A stretch of 6,549 nucleotides of DNA from Candidatus Melainabacteria bacterium (GTDB lineage Bacteria; Actinomycetota; Actinomycetes; Mycobacteriales; Pseudonocardiaceae), in contig CAJCJE010000427.1 of assembly GCA_903970565.1 (NCBI GenBank), positions 1 to 6,549 on the forward strand, written 5' to 3'. The position numbers and the translations under genes are program-made. The stretch's first letter is position 1. Each line of letters starts with the position of its first letter. The notes beneath the pieces were generated by a model. That model did no database searches. It was not told the DNA's origin and saw nothing but the letters and a program-made list of their open reading frames with translations. Positions 1 through 5,246 of the stretch are shown here, in pieces.

Positions 1-158
1 CCGCGCTCGGTGCCTGCATCATCGGCATGGCCTTCCAGGGCGTCATCTACTCCGGGTGGGACAGCTCCTGGGACTTCACCTTCCTCGGCATCATTCTGTT
101 CCTCGCTGTCGGGGTCAACACCGTCATCTACCGGCGAGCGATGAAGGCGCGGCGATGA
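1..158 (+). CDS. Sugar ABC transporter permease, C-terminal end (5' partial)
   Basis: The frame enters from the left edge (first full codon at 3) and ends at TGA 156-158, giving 51 residues that finish in a basic MKARR tail. A short segment with [11 protein letters not shown] is followed by a hydrophobic stretch (about residues 25-43 of the fragment), which fits a last membrane helix with a cytoplasmic basic end. The motif GMxFQGV followed by W and a final helix is typical of RbsC-type permeases (BPD_transp_2 family) that carry ribose, inositol and related sugars. Its stop overlaps the ATPase start in an ATGA at 155-158, so the two are translationally coupled and should form one transporter. 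The substrate is inferred from the iol genes downstream; myo-inositol is the best guess. Confidence 0.8.
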   Translation, partial: ALGACIIGMAFQGVIYSGWDSSWDFTFLGIILFLAVGVNTVIYRRAMKARR

Positions 159-1153
159 GCGAGAAAACCGCACTGCTGGAAGTTCGGGACATCAGCAAGT
201 TCTTCGGCAGCGTCAATGCATTGCAGGGCATCTCGCTGTCGGTGTATCCCGGCGAGGTCACCTGCGTCCTCGGCGACAACGGCGCCGGCAAGTCCACGCT
301 GATCAAGATCCTCTCCGGGGTGTTCGCGCCGGATCACGGCCAGTTCCTCGTGGACGGTGCCCAGGTGCGGTTCGACAGTCCGCGCGATGCCCGCGCCCAC
401 GGGATCTCCACGGTCTACCAGGATCTCGCGATGATCCCGCTGATGTCGATCTGGCGGAACTTCTTCCTCGGCTCGGAACCGACCAGGGGCTGGGGCCCGT
501 TCCGCCGGTTCGACGTGGCGAAGGCGAAGGACCTGACCAGCAAGGAACTCCGCGCGATGGGCATCGACGTGCGCGATCCCGATCAGGCGGTCGGCACGCT
601 CTCCGGCGGCGAACGCCAGTCCGTCGCGATCGCCCGCGCCATCCACTTCGGCGCGCGACTGCTCATCCTGGACGAGGCGACCTCCGCGCTCGGTGTCAAG
701 CAGGCCGGGGTGGTGCTGCGGCGGATCGCGCAGGCGCGGGAGCAGGGCCTCGGCGTCATCTTCATCACGCACAACCCACACCACGCCTACCCGGTCGGCG
801 ACCGGTTCGTGGTGCTCAACCGGGGCCAGAGCCTCGGTAACTTCGCCAGGTCCCAGATCACCAGGGACGACCTGGTCCGGTTGATGGCGGGCGGCGCCGA
901 ACTGGACGAACTCAGCCACGAACTCGAACGCCCGCTCCCGGACAACCCGCTCGCCGACAACGCACTCACGGACGACATGCCGGTCGACAACGCGAAGCTG
1001 GCAGCCGCCAACCTTGACGATCCACAGGTGGCAACCTCCAAGGTTGACGATCCGAAAACTGATGATCGCAACGTTGCCGACCCGAAGGTTGACGGGCCGA
1101 AGTTTGGCGGGCCGAAGTTTGACGGGCCGGACGTGGACGATCCCAAGGTGTGA
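155..1153 (+). CDS. Sugar (probably myo-inositol) ABC transporter ATP-binding protein
   Basis: A 332-residue single-domain ABC ATPase that would power uptake through the permease just upstream. Visible motifs are Walker [10 protein letters not shown] (40-48), Q-loop VYQD (Q89), signature LSGGE (149-153), Walker B LLILDE (169-174), D-loop SALG (177-180) and H-loop ITHN (H206). The ATPase fold ends near residue 255, the size of FrcA-like sugar ATPases, not the double-length RbsA type. The usual DEPT after Walker B is DEAT here. The ATG at 155 was chosen because it overlaps the permease stop and leads straight into the conserved N-terminus; the open frame continues upstream to ATG 56, but that part reads as an out-of-frame shadow of the permease. 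Residues 261-332 form an odd Asp/Pro/Lys tail with 5-residue periodicity, listed separately. iolB follows after 46 bp, so one operon is likely. Function is sure; the inositol substrate is inferred from context. Confidence 0.93.
   Translation: MSEKTALLEVRDISKFFGSVNALQGISLSVYPGEVTCVLGDNGAGKSTLIKILSGVFAPDHGQFLVDGAQVRFDSPRDARAHGISTVYQDLAMIPLMSIWRNFFLGSEPTRGWGPFRRFDVAKAKDLTSKELRAMGIDVRDPDQAVGTLSGGERQSVAIARAIHFGARLLILDEATSALGVKQAGVVLRRIAQAREQGLGVIFITHNPHHAYPVGDRFVVLNRGQSLGNFARSQITRDDLVRLMAGGAELDELSHELERPLPDNPLADNALTDDMPVDNAKLAAANLDDPQVATSKVDDPKTDDRNVADPKVDGPKFGGPKFDGPDVDDPKV
941..1150 (+). repeat. 15-bp period tandem repeat coding a pentapeptide tail in the ABC ATPase
   Basis: From residue 263 to the end of the ATPase, a pair of small or acidic residues (DN, DD, DG, GG, AD) recurs every five residues in unbroken register, fourteen times (263, 268, 273 and so on to 328). 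The later units approach a consensus [V/F]D[D/G]PK. At DNA level three successive 15-mers at 1094, 1109 and 1124 are nearly identical (GGGCCGAAGTTTGGC, GGGCCGAAGTTTGAC, then a diverged copy). The older, 5' units are more degenerate. The tail is hydrophilic and likely disordered. Its role is unknown to me. Confidence 0.85.
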
Positions 1154-1199
1154 CGATCCCCAGCAGCCGGCCTGACGGCCTGATGTCGAAGGGTTTCCC

Positions 1200-2093
1200 G
1201 TGACCGTGAACTATCACCGCCGCCCCACCGGTCAGCTACCGGAAACCGTCGCGGTCACCCCGCAGGACGCCGGCTGGGACTACAGCGGCCTGCGTGTGCT
1301 GCAACTGGGCCCCGGCGAGGATTTCGGCCTCGACACCGCCGACCACGAAACCCTCGTCGTCCCACTGTCCGGCGGCGCGACCGTGACCACGCCGGAGCAG
1401 GAGTTCACCCTGCGCGGCCGGCCGGACGTGTTCAGCGGCCCGACCGACTTCGTCTACCTGCCGATCGGCAGCACGGCGCGGATCGCCACCGTCGACGGCG
1501 GCCGGTTCGCGCTGCCCTCGGCCAAGGCGACCCGCAGGCTCCCGGCCCGCTACGGCCGGGCCGAGGACGTCCCGGTCGAACTGCGCGGGGCGGGGCGCGC
1601 CAGCCGGGAGGTGCACAACTTCTGCACCCCGGAGACCTTCGACGCGGACAAGCTGATGGCGGTCGAGGTGATCACGCCCGGCGGCAACTGGTCGTCCTAT
1701 CCGCCACACAAGCACGACGAGGACACCGAGGACGAGCAGGAGTTGGAGGAGATCTACTACTTCGAGATCTCCGGCCACGACGCCACCGAGGGCGTTGGCT
1801 ACCAGCGGGTGTACACCTCAGGCGAAGGCCGGGAGATCGACGTGTTCGCCGAGGTGCGAACCGGCGACGTCGTGCTGATTCCCTACGGCTACCACGGCCC
1901 GTCGATGGCCGCGCCGGGCTATCACATGTACTACCTGAACGTGATGGCCGGACCGGGCGAGGAACGCGCCTGGCTGTTCAACGACGACCCGGCCCACGCC
2001 TGGGTTCGCGACGGCTGGCCAGCGGAACCCATCGACCCCCGGCTACCCTTCCCACCCGGCTCGCCCGCCCGACACAAACCGCCAACCCCATGA
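1200..2093 (+). CDS. iolB: 5-deoxy-glucuronate isomerase IolB
   Basis: A 297-residue protein of the KduI/IolB cupin family. The enzyme isomerises 5-deoxy-D-glucuronate to 2-deoxy-5-keto-D-gluconate in cytoplasmic myo-inositol breakdown. Strong marks are NWSSYPPHKHD (163-173) with the metal-binding type His pair H170/H172, followed by the acidic ELEEIYY (181-187), then VLIPYGYHGPSMAAPGYHMYYLNVMAG (225-251; H232 and H242 are candidate further ligands) and the closing DDPAHAWVRDGW (262-273). The length is slightly above the roughly 270 residues of the Bacillus enzyme, mainly through a Pro-rich C-terminal tail. The GTG at 1200 is chosen because GAAGGG at 1188-1193 sits 6 bp upstream; a second GTG at 1206 is less well spaced. 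It lies 46 bp after the ATPase gene and upstream of iolD, whose product is its substrate. Confidence 0.95.
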   Translation: MTVNYHRRPTGQLPETVAVTPQDAGWDYSGLRVLQLGPGEDFGLDTADHETLVVPLSGGATVTTPEQEFTLRGRPDVFSGPTDFVYLPIGSTARIATVDGGRFALPSAKATRRLPARYGRAEDVPVELRGAGRASREVHNFCTPETFDADKLMAVEVITPGGNWSSYPPHKHDEDTEDEQELEEIYYFEISGHDATEGVGYQRVYTSGEGREIDVFAEVRTGDVVLIPYGYHGPSMAAPGYHMYYLNVMAGPGEERAWLFNDDPAHAWVRDGWPAEPIDPRLPFPPGSPARHKPPTP

Positions 2094-2171
2094 CCTACCA
2101 CCCCCAGCACAACCCAAAACCCGAAACTCCCCCACAAAAATTTTCACCCCAGCGCAGACCCCCGCCCTCCC
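2094..2171 (+). promoter_or_regulatory. C/A-rich, G-poor transcript segment, possible Rho-loading site
   Basis: After the iolB stop, the sense strand is strikingly rich in C and A with very few G, in runs such as CCCCCAGCACAACCCAAAACCC. The bias already starts in the last codons of iolB. C-rich, G-poor, unstructured RNA is the known preference of Rho, so this may be a Rho-utilisation segment acting with the hairpin that follows. This is inference from composition only. Confidence 0.35.
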
Positions 2172-2181
2172 TAGGGGGCGG
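2162..2181 (+). terminator. GC-rich hairpin after iolB, candidate terminator
   Basis: CCGCCCTC pairs with GGGGGCGG across a CCTA loop, giving eight pairs including one T-G wobble, with the stem at 2162-2169 and 2174-2181. No T-run follows (the next bases are CCCCTGAG), so it is not a classic intrinsic terminator. T-less hairpins are often annotated downstream of actinomycete genes. It lies about 70 bp after the iolB stop and would separate iolB from iolD transcription. Confidence 0.5.
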
Positions 2182-2237
2182 CCCCTGAGTCCAGTCTATC
2201 GCCGATATACACCCCGGCCAAGGTGAATGGGACGGAC

Positions 2238-2265
2238 TGTGGACAACGCGGACCATTGTGGACAA
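2238..2265. promoter_or_regulatory. Two DnaA-box-type 9-mers (TGTGGACAA) in direct repeat
   Basis: TGTGGACAA occurs at 2238-2246 and again at 2257-2265, both followed by C, with starts 19 bp apart. Its complement, TTGTCCACA, is the DnaA-box consensus of high-GC actinobacteria such as Streptomyces and Mycobacterium. Both copies have the same orientation, and the spacing is near two helical turns. A weaker 7/9 match, CGGTCCACA, lies in the opposite orientation at 2433-2441. Whether DnaA really binds is unknown; an unrelated regulator with a similar site is possible. Confidence 0.55.
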
Positions 2266-2300
2266 CTCGCGGGGTTGGCAAAAAACCGCTGGACACCGCC

Positions 2301-2392
2301 GATTCGAGTCGGTAGCAGTACAAGATTCAAGTCGGTAGCAGTACGAGATTCGAGTCGACGGCGGTACGAGATTCGATTCCTTAGCAGTACGA
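2301..2392. repeat. Four head-to-tail 23-bp repeats (iteron-like)
   Basis: Units start at 2301, 2324, 2347 and 2370 with no spacer between them. Each starts GATTC, usually continues as GATTCGAGTC or a close variant, and ends GTAC followed by AA or GA. Units 1 and 2 differ at two positions; units 3 and 4 are more diverged but keep length and phase. The first ten bases are an imperfect palindrome around TCGA, and GTAC is itself palindromic, so each unit could hold a protein-binding site. With no spacers this is not a CRISPR. It lies 80 bp upstream of the iolD start. It could be an operator array, a replication-type iteron array, or a minisatellite. Confidence 0.85.
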
Positions 2393-2431
2393 CCGACCGC
2401 ACCCCCAGCTGGGCAACCTAATCATCCCGGC

Positions 2432-2448
2432 CCGGTCCACAAAACCGG
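2432..2448. promoter_or_regulatory. Small inverted repeat upstream of the iolD ribosome binding site
   Basis: CCGGT (2432-2436) and ACCGG (2444-2448) form a 5-bp dyad across a 7-base CCACAAA loop. It ends 14 bp before the GGAG of iolD and contains the weak DnaA-box match at 2433-2441. It could be an operator half-site pair or a leader hairpin; its short length makes chance possible. Confidence 0.25.
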
Positions 2449-2472
2449 ATATACCAGCGATCGGAGCTGACG

Positions 2473-4353
2473 ATGAACACCATCCGGTTGACGACCGCCC
2501 AAGCCCTGGTGCGGTGGCTCATCGCGCAGCGAACCGAACTCCAGGACGGCACCGAGGCGCCCCTGTTCCCGGCGGTGTTCGCCATCTTCGGCCACGGCAA
2601 CGTTCTCGGGCTCGGCACCGCGCTGGCCGAGCACCGCGAGAACCTTCCGGTCTGGCGCGGGCACAACGAGCAGGGCATGGCGCTGGCCGCGGTCGGTTAT
2701 GCCAAGGCGACCCAGCGCCGGCAGGTCGGCGTGGTCACCACCTCGATCGGGCCCGGCGCGCTGAATCTGGTCACCGCAGCCGGTGTCGCGCACGCCAACC
2801 GACTGCCGCTGCTGCTCCTGCCCGGCGACACCTTCACCTCCCGCGCGCCCGACCCGGTCCTGCAACAGGTCGAGTCGTTCGGCGATCCGGGCAGCACGGT
2901 CAACGATGCCTTCCGGCCCGTCAGCCGGTACTTCGACCGGATCATCCGGCCCGAGCAGCTGCTCGCCAGTCTCCCCCAGGTGGCCCGCGTCCTCACCGAT
3001 CCGGCGGAGGTCGGGCCGGTGGTGCTGGCGCTGCCGCAGGACGTACAGGCGGAGGCGTTCGACTTTCCGACCGCGCTGTTCGAACCGGTACTGCACCGCC
3101 TCCCACGCCCCCGGCCCGACCGAGTCGCTCTCGCGTCGGCCGCGCGCATCCTGACCACCGCGCAACGGCCGCTGTTGGTGCTGGGCGGTGGGGTTCGCTA
3201 CTCGGGAGCGACCGCGACGGCGGTGGATTTCGCGCAGCGGCACGGTATTCCGATGGTGGAGACCACCGCCGGCCGCACGCTGGTGCCGCATGACCATCCG
3301 CTCCATGCCGGCCCGCTCGGCATCACCGGTTCCTTCTCGGCGAACGCGCTGGCGGCGCAGGCGGACGTCGTGCTCGCGGTCGGCACCCGGCTACAGGATT
3401 TCACCACCGCCTCATGGACGGTGTTCCACGCCGACGCGCGACTGGTCGCGTTGAATGCCGCGCGTTTCGACGCGGTCAAACACGGCGCGGTGGCGCTGGT
3501 CGCGGACGCCGAGGAAGGGCTGCGCGAGCTGACCGAGGCACTGCGCGACTGGCGGTCGCCGCAGGACTGGTCGGACCAGGCGGCGCGGGAACGAGCCCGG
3601 TGGGACGCGCACATCGACCGGTTGCGCGCCGAGACCGAGGGACGGCCCACCTACGCACAGGTGGTCGGCGTCGTGAACGAGCAGTCCGGCCCCGACGACT
3701 ACGTGATGACCGCGTCCGGCGGACTGCCCGGCGAGTTGATCGGCGGCTGGCGCGGCACCGGAGAGTCCACAATGGACGTCGAGTACGGCTTTTCCTGTAT
3801 GGGATACGAGTTGGCCGGGGCCTGGGGCGCGGCGATGGCCCGGCGGATCAGCCGGCCGACCGGGGTGGTCACCACCCTGCTCGGCGACGGCTCCTACCTG
3901 ATGGCGAACTCGGAACTGTTCTCGGCGGCCTTCGCCGGGCACGGTTTCGTCGCGGTGGTCTGCGACAACGACGGGTACGCGGTGATCGCGCGCCTACAGG
4001 AAGGCCAGGGCGGCCTTGCCTTCAACAACATGTACGCCGACTGCCGCAGCGCGGGCGACGGGCGGATCAGGACGGATTTCGCCGCGCACGCCGCGTCGTT
4101 GGGTGCGGCCGTCTTCGATACCGGGGCCGGCGGCGGACTCACCGAGTTCGCCGAGGTCTACCGGGCCGCGCGCGCGGCCGCGGTCGACCGGCCGGCGGTG
4201 GTGGTCGTGCGCACTCATCCGTCGTCCTGGACCGAGGCGGGCGCCTGGTGGGAGGTCGGGGTACCGCAGAACGCCGACCTACCGGAAATCCTGGCCGCCC
4301 GGCAACGCCTCGATCAGGCCAAGGCCGAACAGGTCCGCTACCTCCGGTCCTGA
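2473..4353 (+). CDS. iolD: 3D-(3,5/4)-trihydroxycyclohexane-1,2-dione acylhydrolase IolD
   Basis: A 626-residue ThDP-dependent enzyme that opens the ring of 3D-(3,5/4)-trihydroxycyclohexane-1,2-dione by hydrolysis to 5-deoxy-D-glucuronate, the IolB substrate. Three domains of the acetolactate-synthase-like fold are visible. The N-terminal pyrimidine-binding domain (about 1-195) has FGHGNVLGLG (39-48), the catalytic-type Glu in HNEQGMALAAVGYAK (E66) and SIGPGALNLVTAAG (91-104). The central domain (about 215-355) has LVLGGGVRYSGA (235-246). The C-terminal ThDP-binding domain (about 400-590) has GDGSYLMANSE (471-481) leading to CDNDGY (497-502), the metal/diphosphate GDG...N motif, and a late SSWTEAGAWWEVGVP (584-598) typical of IolD. 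The ATG at 2473 has GGAG at 2463-2466, 6 bp upstream. No frameshift or lost key residue is seen. Unlike the tightly packed genes before it, it follows a 379-bp gap, so it probably has its own promoter. Confidence 0.96.
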   Translation: MNTIRLTTAQALVRWLIAQRTELQDGTEAPLFPAVFAIFGHGNVLGLGTALAEHRENLPVWRGHNEQGMALAAVGYAKATQRRQVGVVTTSIGPGALNLVTAAGVAHANRLPLLLLPGDTFTSRAPDPVLQQVESFGDPGSTVNDAFRPVSRYFDRIIRPEQLLASLPQVARVLTDPAEVGPVVLALPQDVQAEAFDFPTALFEPVLHRLPRPRPDRVALASAARILTTAQRPLLVLGGGVRYSGATATAVDFAQRHGIPMVETTAGRTLVPHDHPLHAGPLGITGSFSANALAAQADVVLAVGTRLQDFTTASWTVFHADARLVALNAARFDAVKHGAVALVADAEEGLRELTEALRDWRSPQDWSDQAARERARWDAHIDRLRAETEGRPTYAQVVGVVNEQSGPDDYVMTASGGLPGELIGGWRGTGESTMDVEYGFSCMGYELAGAWGAAMARRISRPTGVVTTLLGDGSYLMANSELFSAAFAGHGFVAVVCDNDGYAVIARLQEGQGGLAFNNMYADCRSAGDGRIRTDFAAHAASLGAAVFDTGAGGGLTEFAEVYRAARAAAVDRPAVVVVRTHPSSWTEAGAWWEVGVPQNADLPEILAARQRLDQAKAEQVRYLRS

Positions 4354-4416
4354 AAGTTCACCGGGTCTGCCCTGAAACCGCCCCCTGATAACCGAAAGCA
4401 GGAGGCCCCGGCCGGC

Positions 4417-4430
4417 TGGACGGGTGTCCA
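4417..4430 (+). terminator. Short hairpin downstream of iolD
   Basis: TGGAC pairs with GTCCA across a GGGT loop, 63 bp after the iolD stop. The stem is only five pairs and no T-run follows, so termination here is a guess based mainly on its location at the end of the iol segment. Confidence 0.25.
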
Positions 4431-4436
4431 ATGGTC

Positions 4437-4463
4437 TTCAGGCAGATCACGATCTGAGGTGAA
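4437..4463. promoter_or_regulatory. Dyad-symmetric site, candidate operator
   Basis: CAGATC (4443-4448) and GATCTG (4451-4456) are a perfect inverted repeat with a 2-bp AC centre. Outer arms TTCA (4437-4440) and TGAA (4460-4463) extend the symmetry, with 2 and 3 unpaired bases between outer and inner arms. This 27-bp layout resembles operators bound by dimeric regulators. It lies 20 bp before the short frame at 4483 and upstream of the lipoprotein gene, so it may control them. The binding protein is unknown. Confidence 0.35.
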
Positions 4464-4482
4464 TCACGTTCCGGGGTGACCC

Positions 4483-4548
4483 ATGCGCGGGACAATCGCG
4501 GCTCTGGCAGTCGGGGTGGCCGTGTTCGGCCCCTCAAGTGGCCGGTAG
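4483..4548 (+). pseudogene. Remnant of a duplicated lipoprotein signal peptide (21 codons)
   Basis: ATG 4483 opens a 21-codon frame ending at TAG 4546-4548. Its first 16 residues match the start of the lipoprotein encoded from 4651 at 14 positions, with the core IAALAVGVAVFG identical. Within those twelve core codons six differ and all six changes are synonymous, which points to two copies that were once both under protein-level selection. After FGPSSGR the similarity is lost, and there is no lipobox Cys and no mature domain. A G-rich stretch (GGGG at 4473-4476) could serve as a ribosome binding site, so a 21-residue hydrophobic peptide might still be made. A truncated paralogue is the simplest reading; a functional leader peptide is the alternative. 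Confidence 0.6.
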
Positions 4549-4650
4549 ATCGACAAAACCGACCATCTCCGGGAACTTTTCCGACCCGACGACGTCTAAC
4601 AACCGATGTCTGACACAGGACGGAACAGTCGACAACCTGGGGGTGGGGTC

Positions 4651-5148
4651 GTGCGGAGGTCGATCGCGGCATTGGCGGTGGGGGTCGCCGTGTTCGGTAT
4701 CAGCGGGGTGGTCGCCGCCTGCGATTCACCGACCTACGACGGAGTCTGCGAGAACACCTCGACCCAGCTGCGGACCGACGACAAGGACTGTCAGCAACCC
4801 GGTGAGGGTACCGGCAACGCCGGGTTCATCTGGGTCTACTACCTCGCCAGCCGTCGGATACCTCCGGCCGGCAACGGCGTCCAGGACGCGACCACGGACC
4901 CGCCGAACGGCGCCGACCTGTCCAACGGTGGCGTGCCCAGCGGCGGCACCAACGGTGGTAGCGACGATGACGACGACGACAAGGGCGGCAGTGGCGGGCT
5001 GAGCAACAACGGTGGCGGGGACGACGACAACGGTGGCAGCGGCGGTGGCAGCGGTGACAGCGGCGGGGACGACGGTGGCGATGACGGCGGGGGCGGCGGA
5101 AGCAGCGGGGGCGGCGGAGGCGGCGGAGGCGGCGACGACGACGGGTAG
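4651..5148 (+). CDS. Putative secreted lipoprotein with Gly/Asp-rich tail
   Basis: With GTG 4651 as start the product is 165 residues. An n-region MRRS, a hydrophobic core (5-20) and a lipobox VAAC (21-24) give a classic lipoprotein signal, so C24 should be lipidated and the protein held on the outer face of the membrane. The mature part starts with a small domain (25-78) holding YDGVC, an R-x-DDKDC segment (C33, C47) and GFIWVYYL. This resembles short actinobacterial hypothetical proteins with a CVDxxTxxRxxDxxC...WYY pattern, recalled from memory and not searched. The rest (about 92-165) is Gly/Ser/Asn/Asp-rich with Asp runs. GTG 4651 is preferred over the in-frame ATG 4606 because it puts the Arg-rich n-region first, has a G-rich GGGGTGGGG just upstream and matches the start of the duplicated copy at 4483. 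ATG 4606 has no ribosome binding site. Function is unknown. Confidence 0.75.
   Translation: MRRSIAALAVGVAVFGISGVVAACDSPTYDGVCENTSTQLRTDDKDCQQPGEGTGNAGFIWVYYLASRRIPPAGNGVQDATTDPPNGADLSNGGVPSGGTNGGSDDDDDDKGGSGGLSNNGGGDDDNGGSGGGSGDSGGDDGGDDGGGGGSSGGGGGGGGGDDDG
4960..5145 (+). repeat. Low-complexity GGC/GAC-rich coding tract
   Basis: The last 62 codons of the lipoprotein are almost entirely Gly, Ser, Asp and Asn. They include six Asp in a row (residues 105-110), alternating DDGG blocks and nine consecutive Gly near the end. The DNA is made of irregular GGC, GGT, GGA and GAC triplet runs, a pattern prone to slippage. The peptide would be flexible and acidic, as in a wall-spanning linker or a cation-binding tail. 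The complementary strand reads as long Pro/Arg-rich open frames, which are artefacts of this composition. Confidence 0.8.
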
Positions 5149-5246
5149 CGCGCCGGGCCACTCGGACCGTTCGACGGGTGCGGCGCGGAGGGTGTGGTAG
5201 AGATGGCGTGAGTAGTACGTCGCCCATCGAACGCGAGGACCAGCCC

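Larger units (their letters stand above)
2094..2472. other. 379-bp structured intergenic region between iolB and iolD
   Basis: No convincing gene is present; the short open frames here lack family motifs and the 23-bp repeat unit is not a multiple of three. From left to right it contains a C/A-rich G-poor stretch with an AAAAATTTT block (2136-2144), a GC hairpin (2162-2181), two DnaA-box matches (2238-2265), an A6 tract (2280-2285), four 23-bp tandem repeats (2301-2392), a small hairpin (2432-2448) and the iolD ribosome binding site GGAG (2463-2466). Such a long gap inside a catabolic cluster, next to close spacing upstream of iolB, suggests that iolD has its own promoter or that something was inserted here. 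Confidence 0.8.

Noticed and set aside
128..919. Long open frame on the minus strand opposite the ABC ATPase
   Set aside because: The plus strand has every ABC motif in order. The reverse frame has no domain signature and covers the same bases.
2301..2392. 23-bp repeats as a CRISPR array
   Set aside because: The units abut directly with no unique spacers, and no cas gene is present.
2227..2421. 64-codon plus-strand frame across the DnaA boxes and 23-bp repeats
   Set aside because: The repeat length is not a multiple of three, so no repeated peptide results. There is no ribosome binding site and no recognisable motif.
2204..2454. GATATAC at 2204-2210 and again at 2448-2454, as paired -10 elements
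   Set aside because: Seven bases are too short to be significant, no -35 partner is evident, and the second copy lies too close to the iolD ribosome binding site.
2422..3306. Long open frame on the minus strand (294 codons) opposite the start of iolD
   Set aside because: It mirrors iolD, which has full ThDP-enzyme motifs. The minus-strand protein is Arg/Gly-rich without recognisable motifs, a usual by-product of high-GC codon bias.
3414..4388. 324-codon plus-strand frame overlapping iolD in another phase
   Set aside because: Its product is an Arg/Gly/Ala-rich low-complexity shadow, while iolD in the other phase is a full-length conserved enzyme.
4606..4650. ATG 4606 as the lipoprotein start
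   Set aside because: It adds 15 polar residues before the Arg-rich n-region, lacks a ribosome binding site, and does not match the start of the duplicate at 4483. GTG 4651 fits better.
5170..5204. Possible promoter TTCGAC ... TAGAGA before the SDR gene
   Set aside because: The two elements are 22 bp apart and the second is a poor -10 match, so I do not call it.
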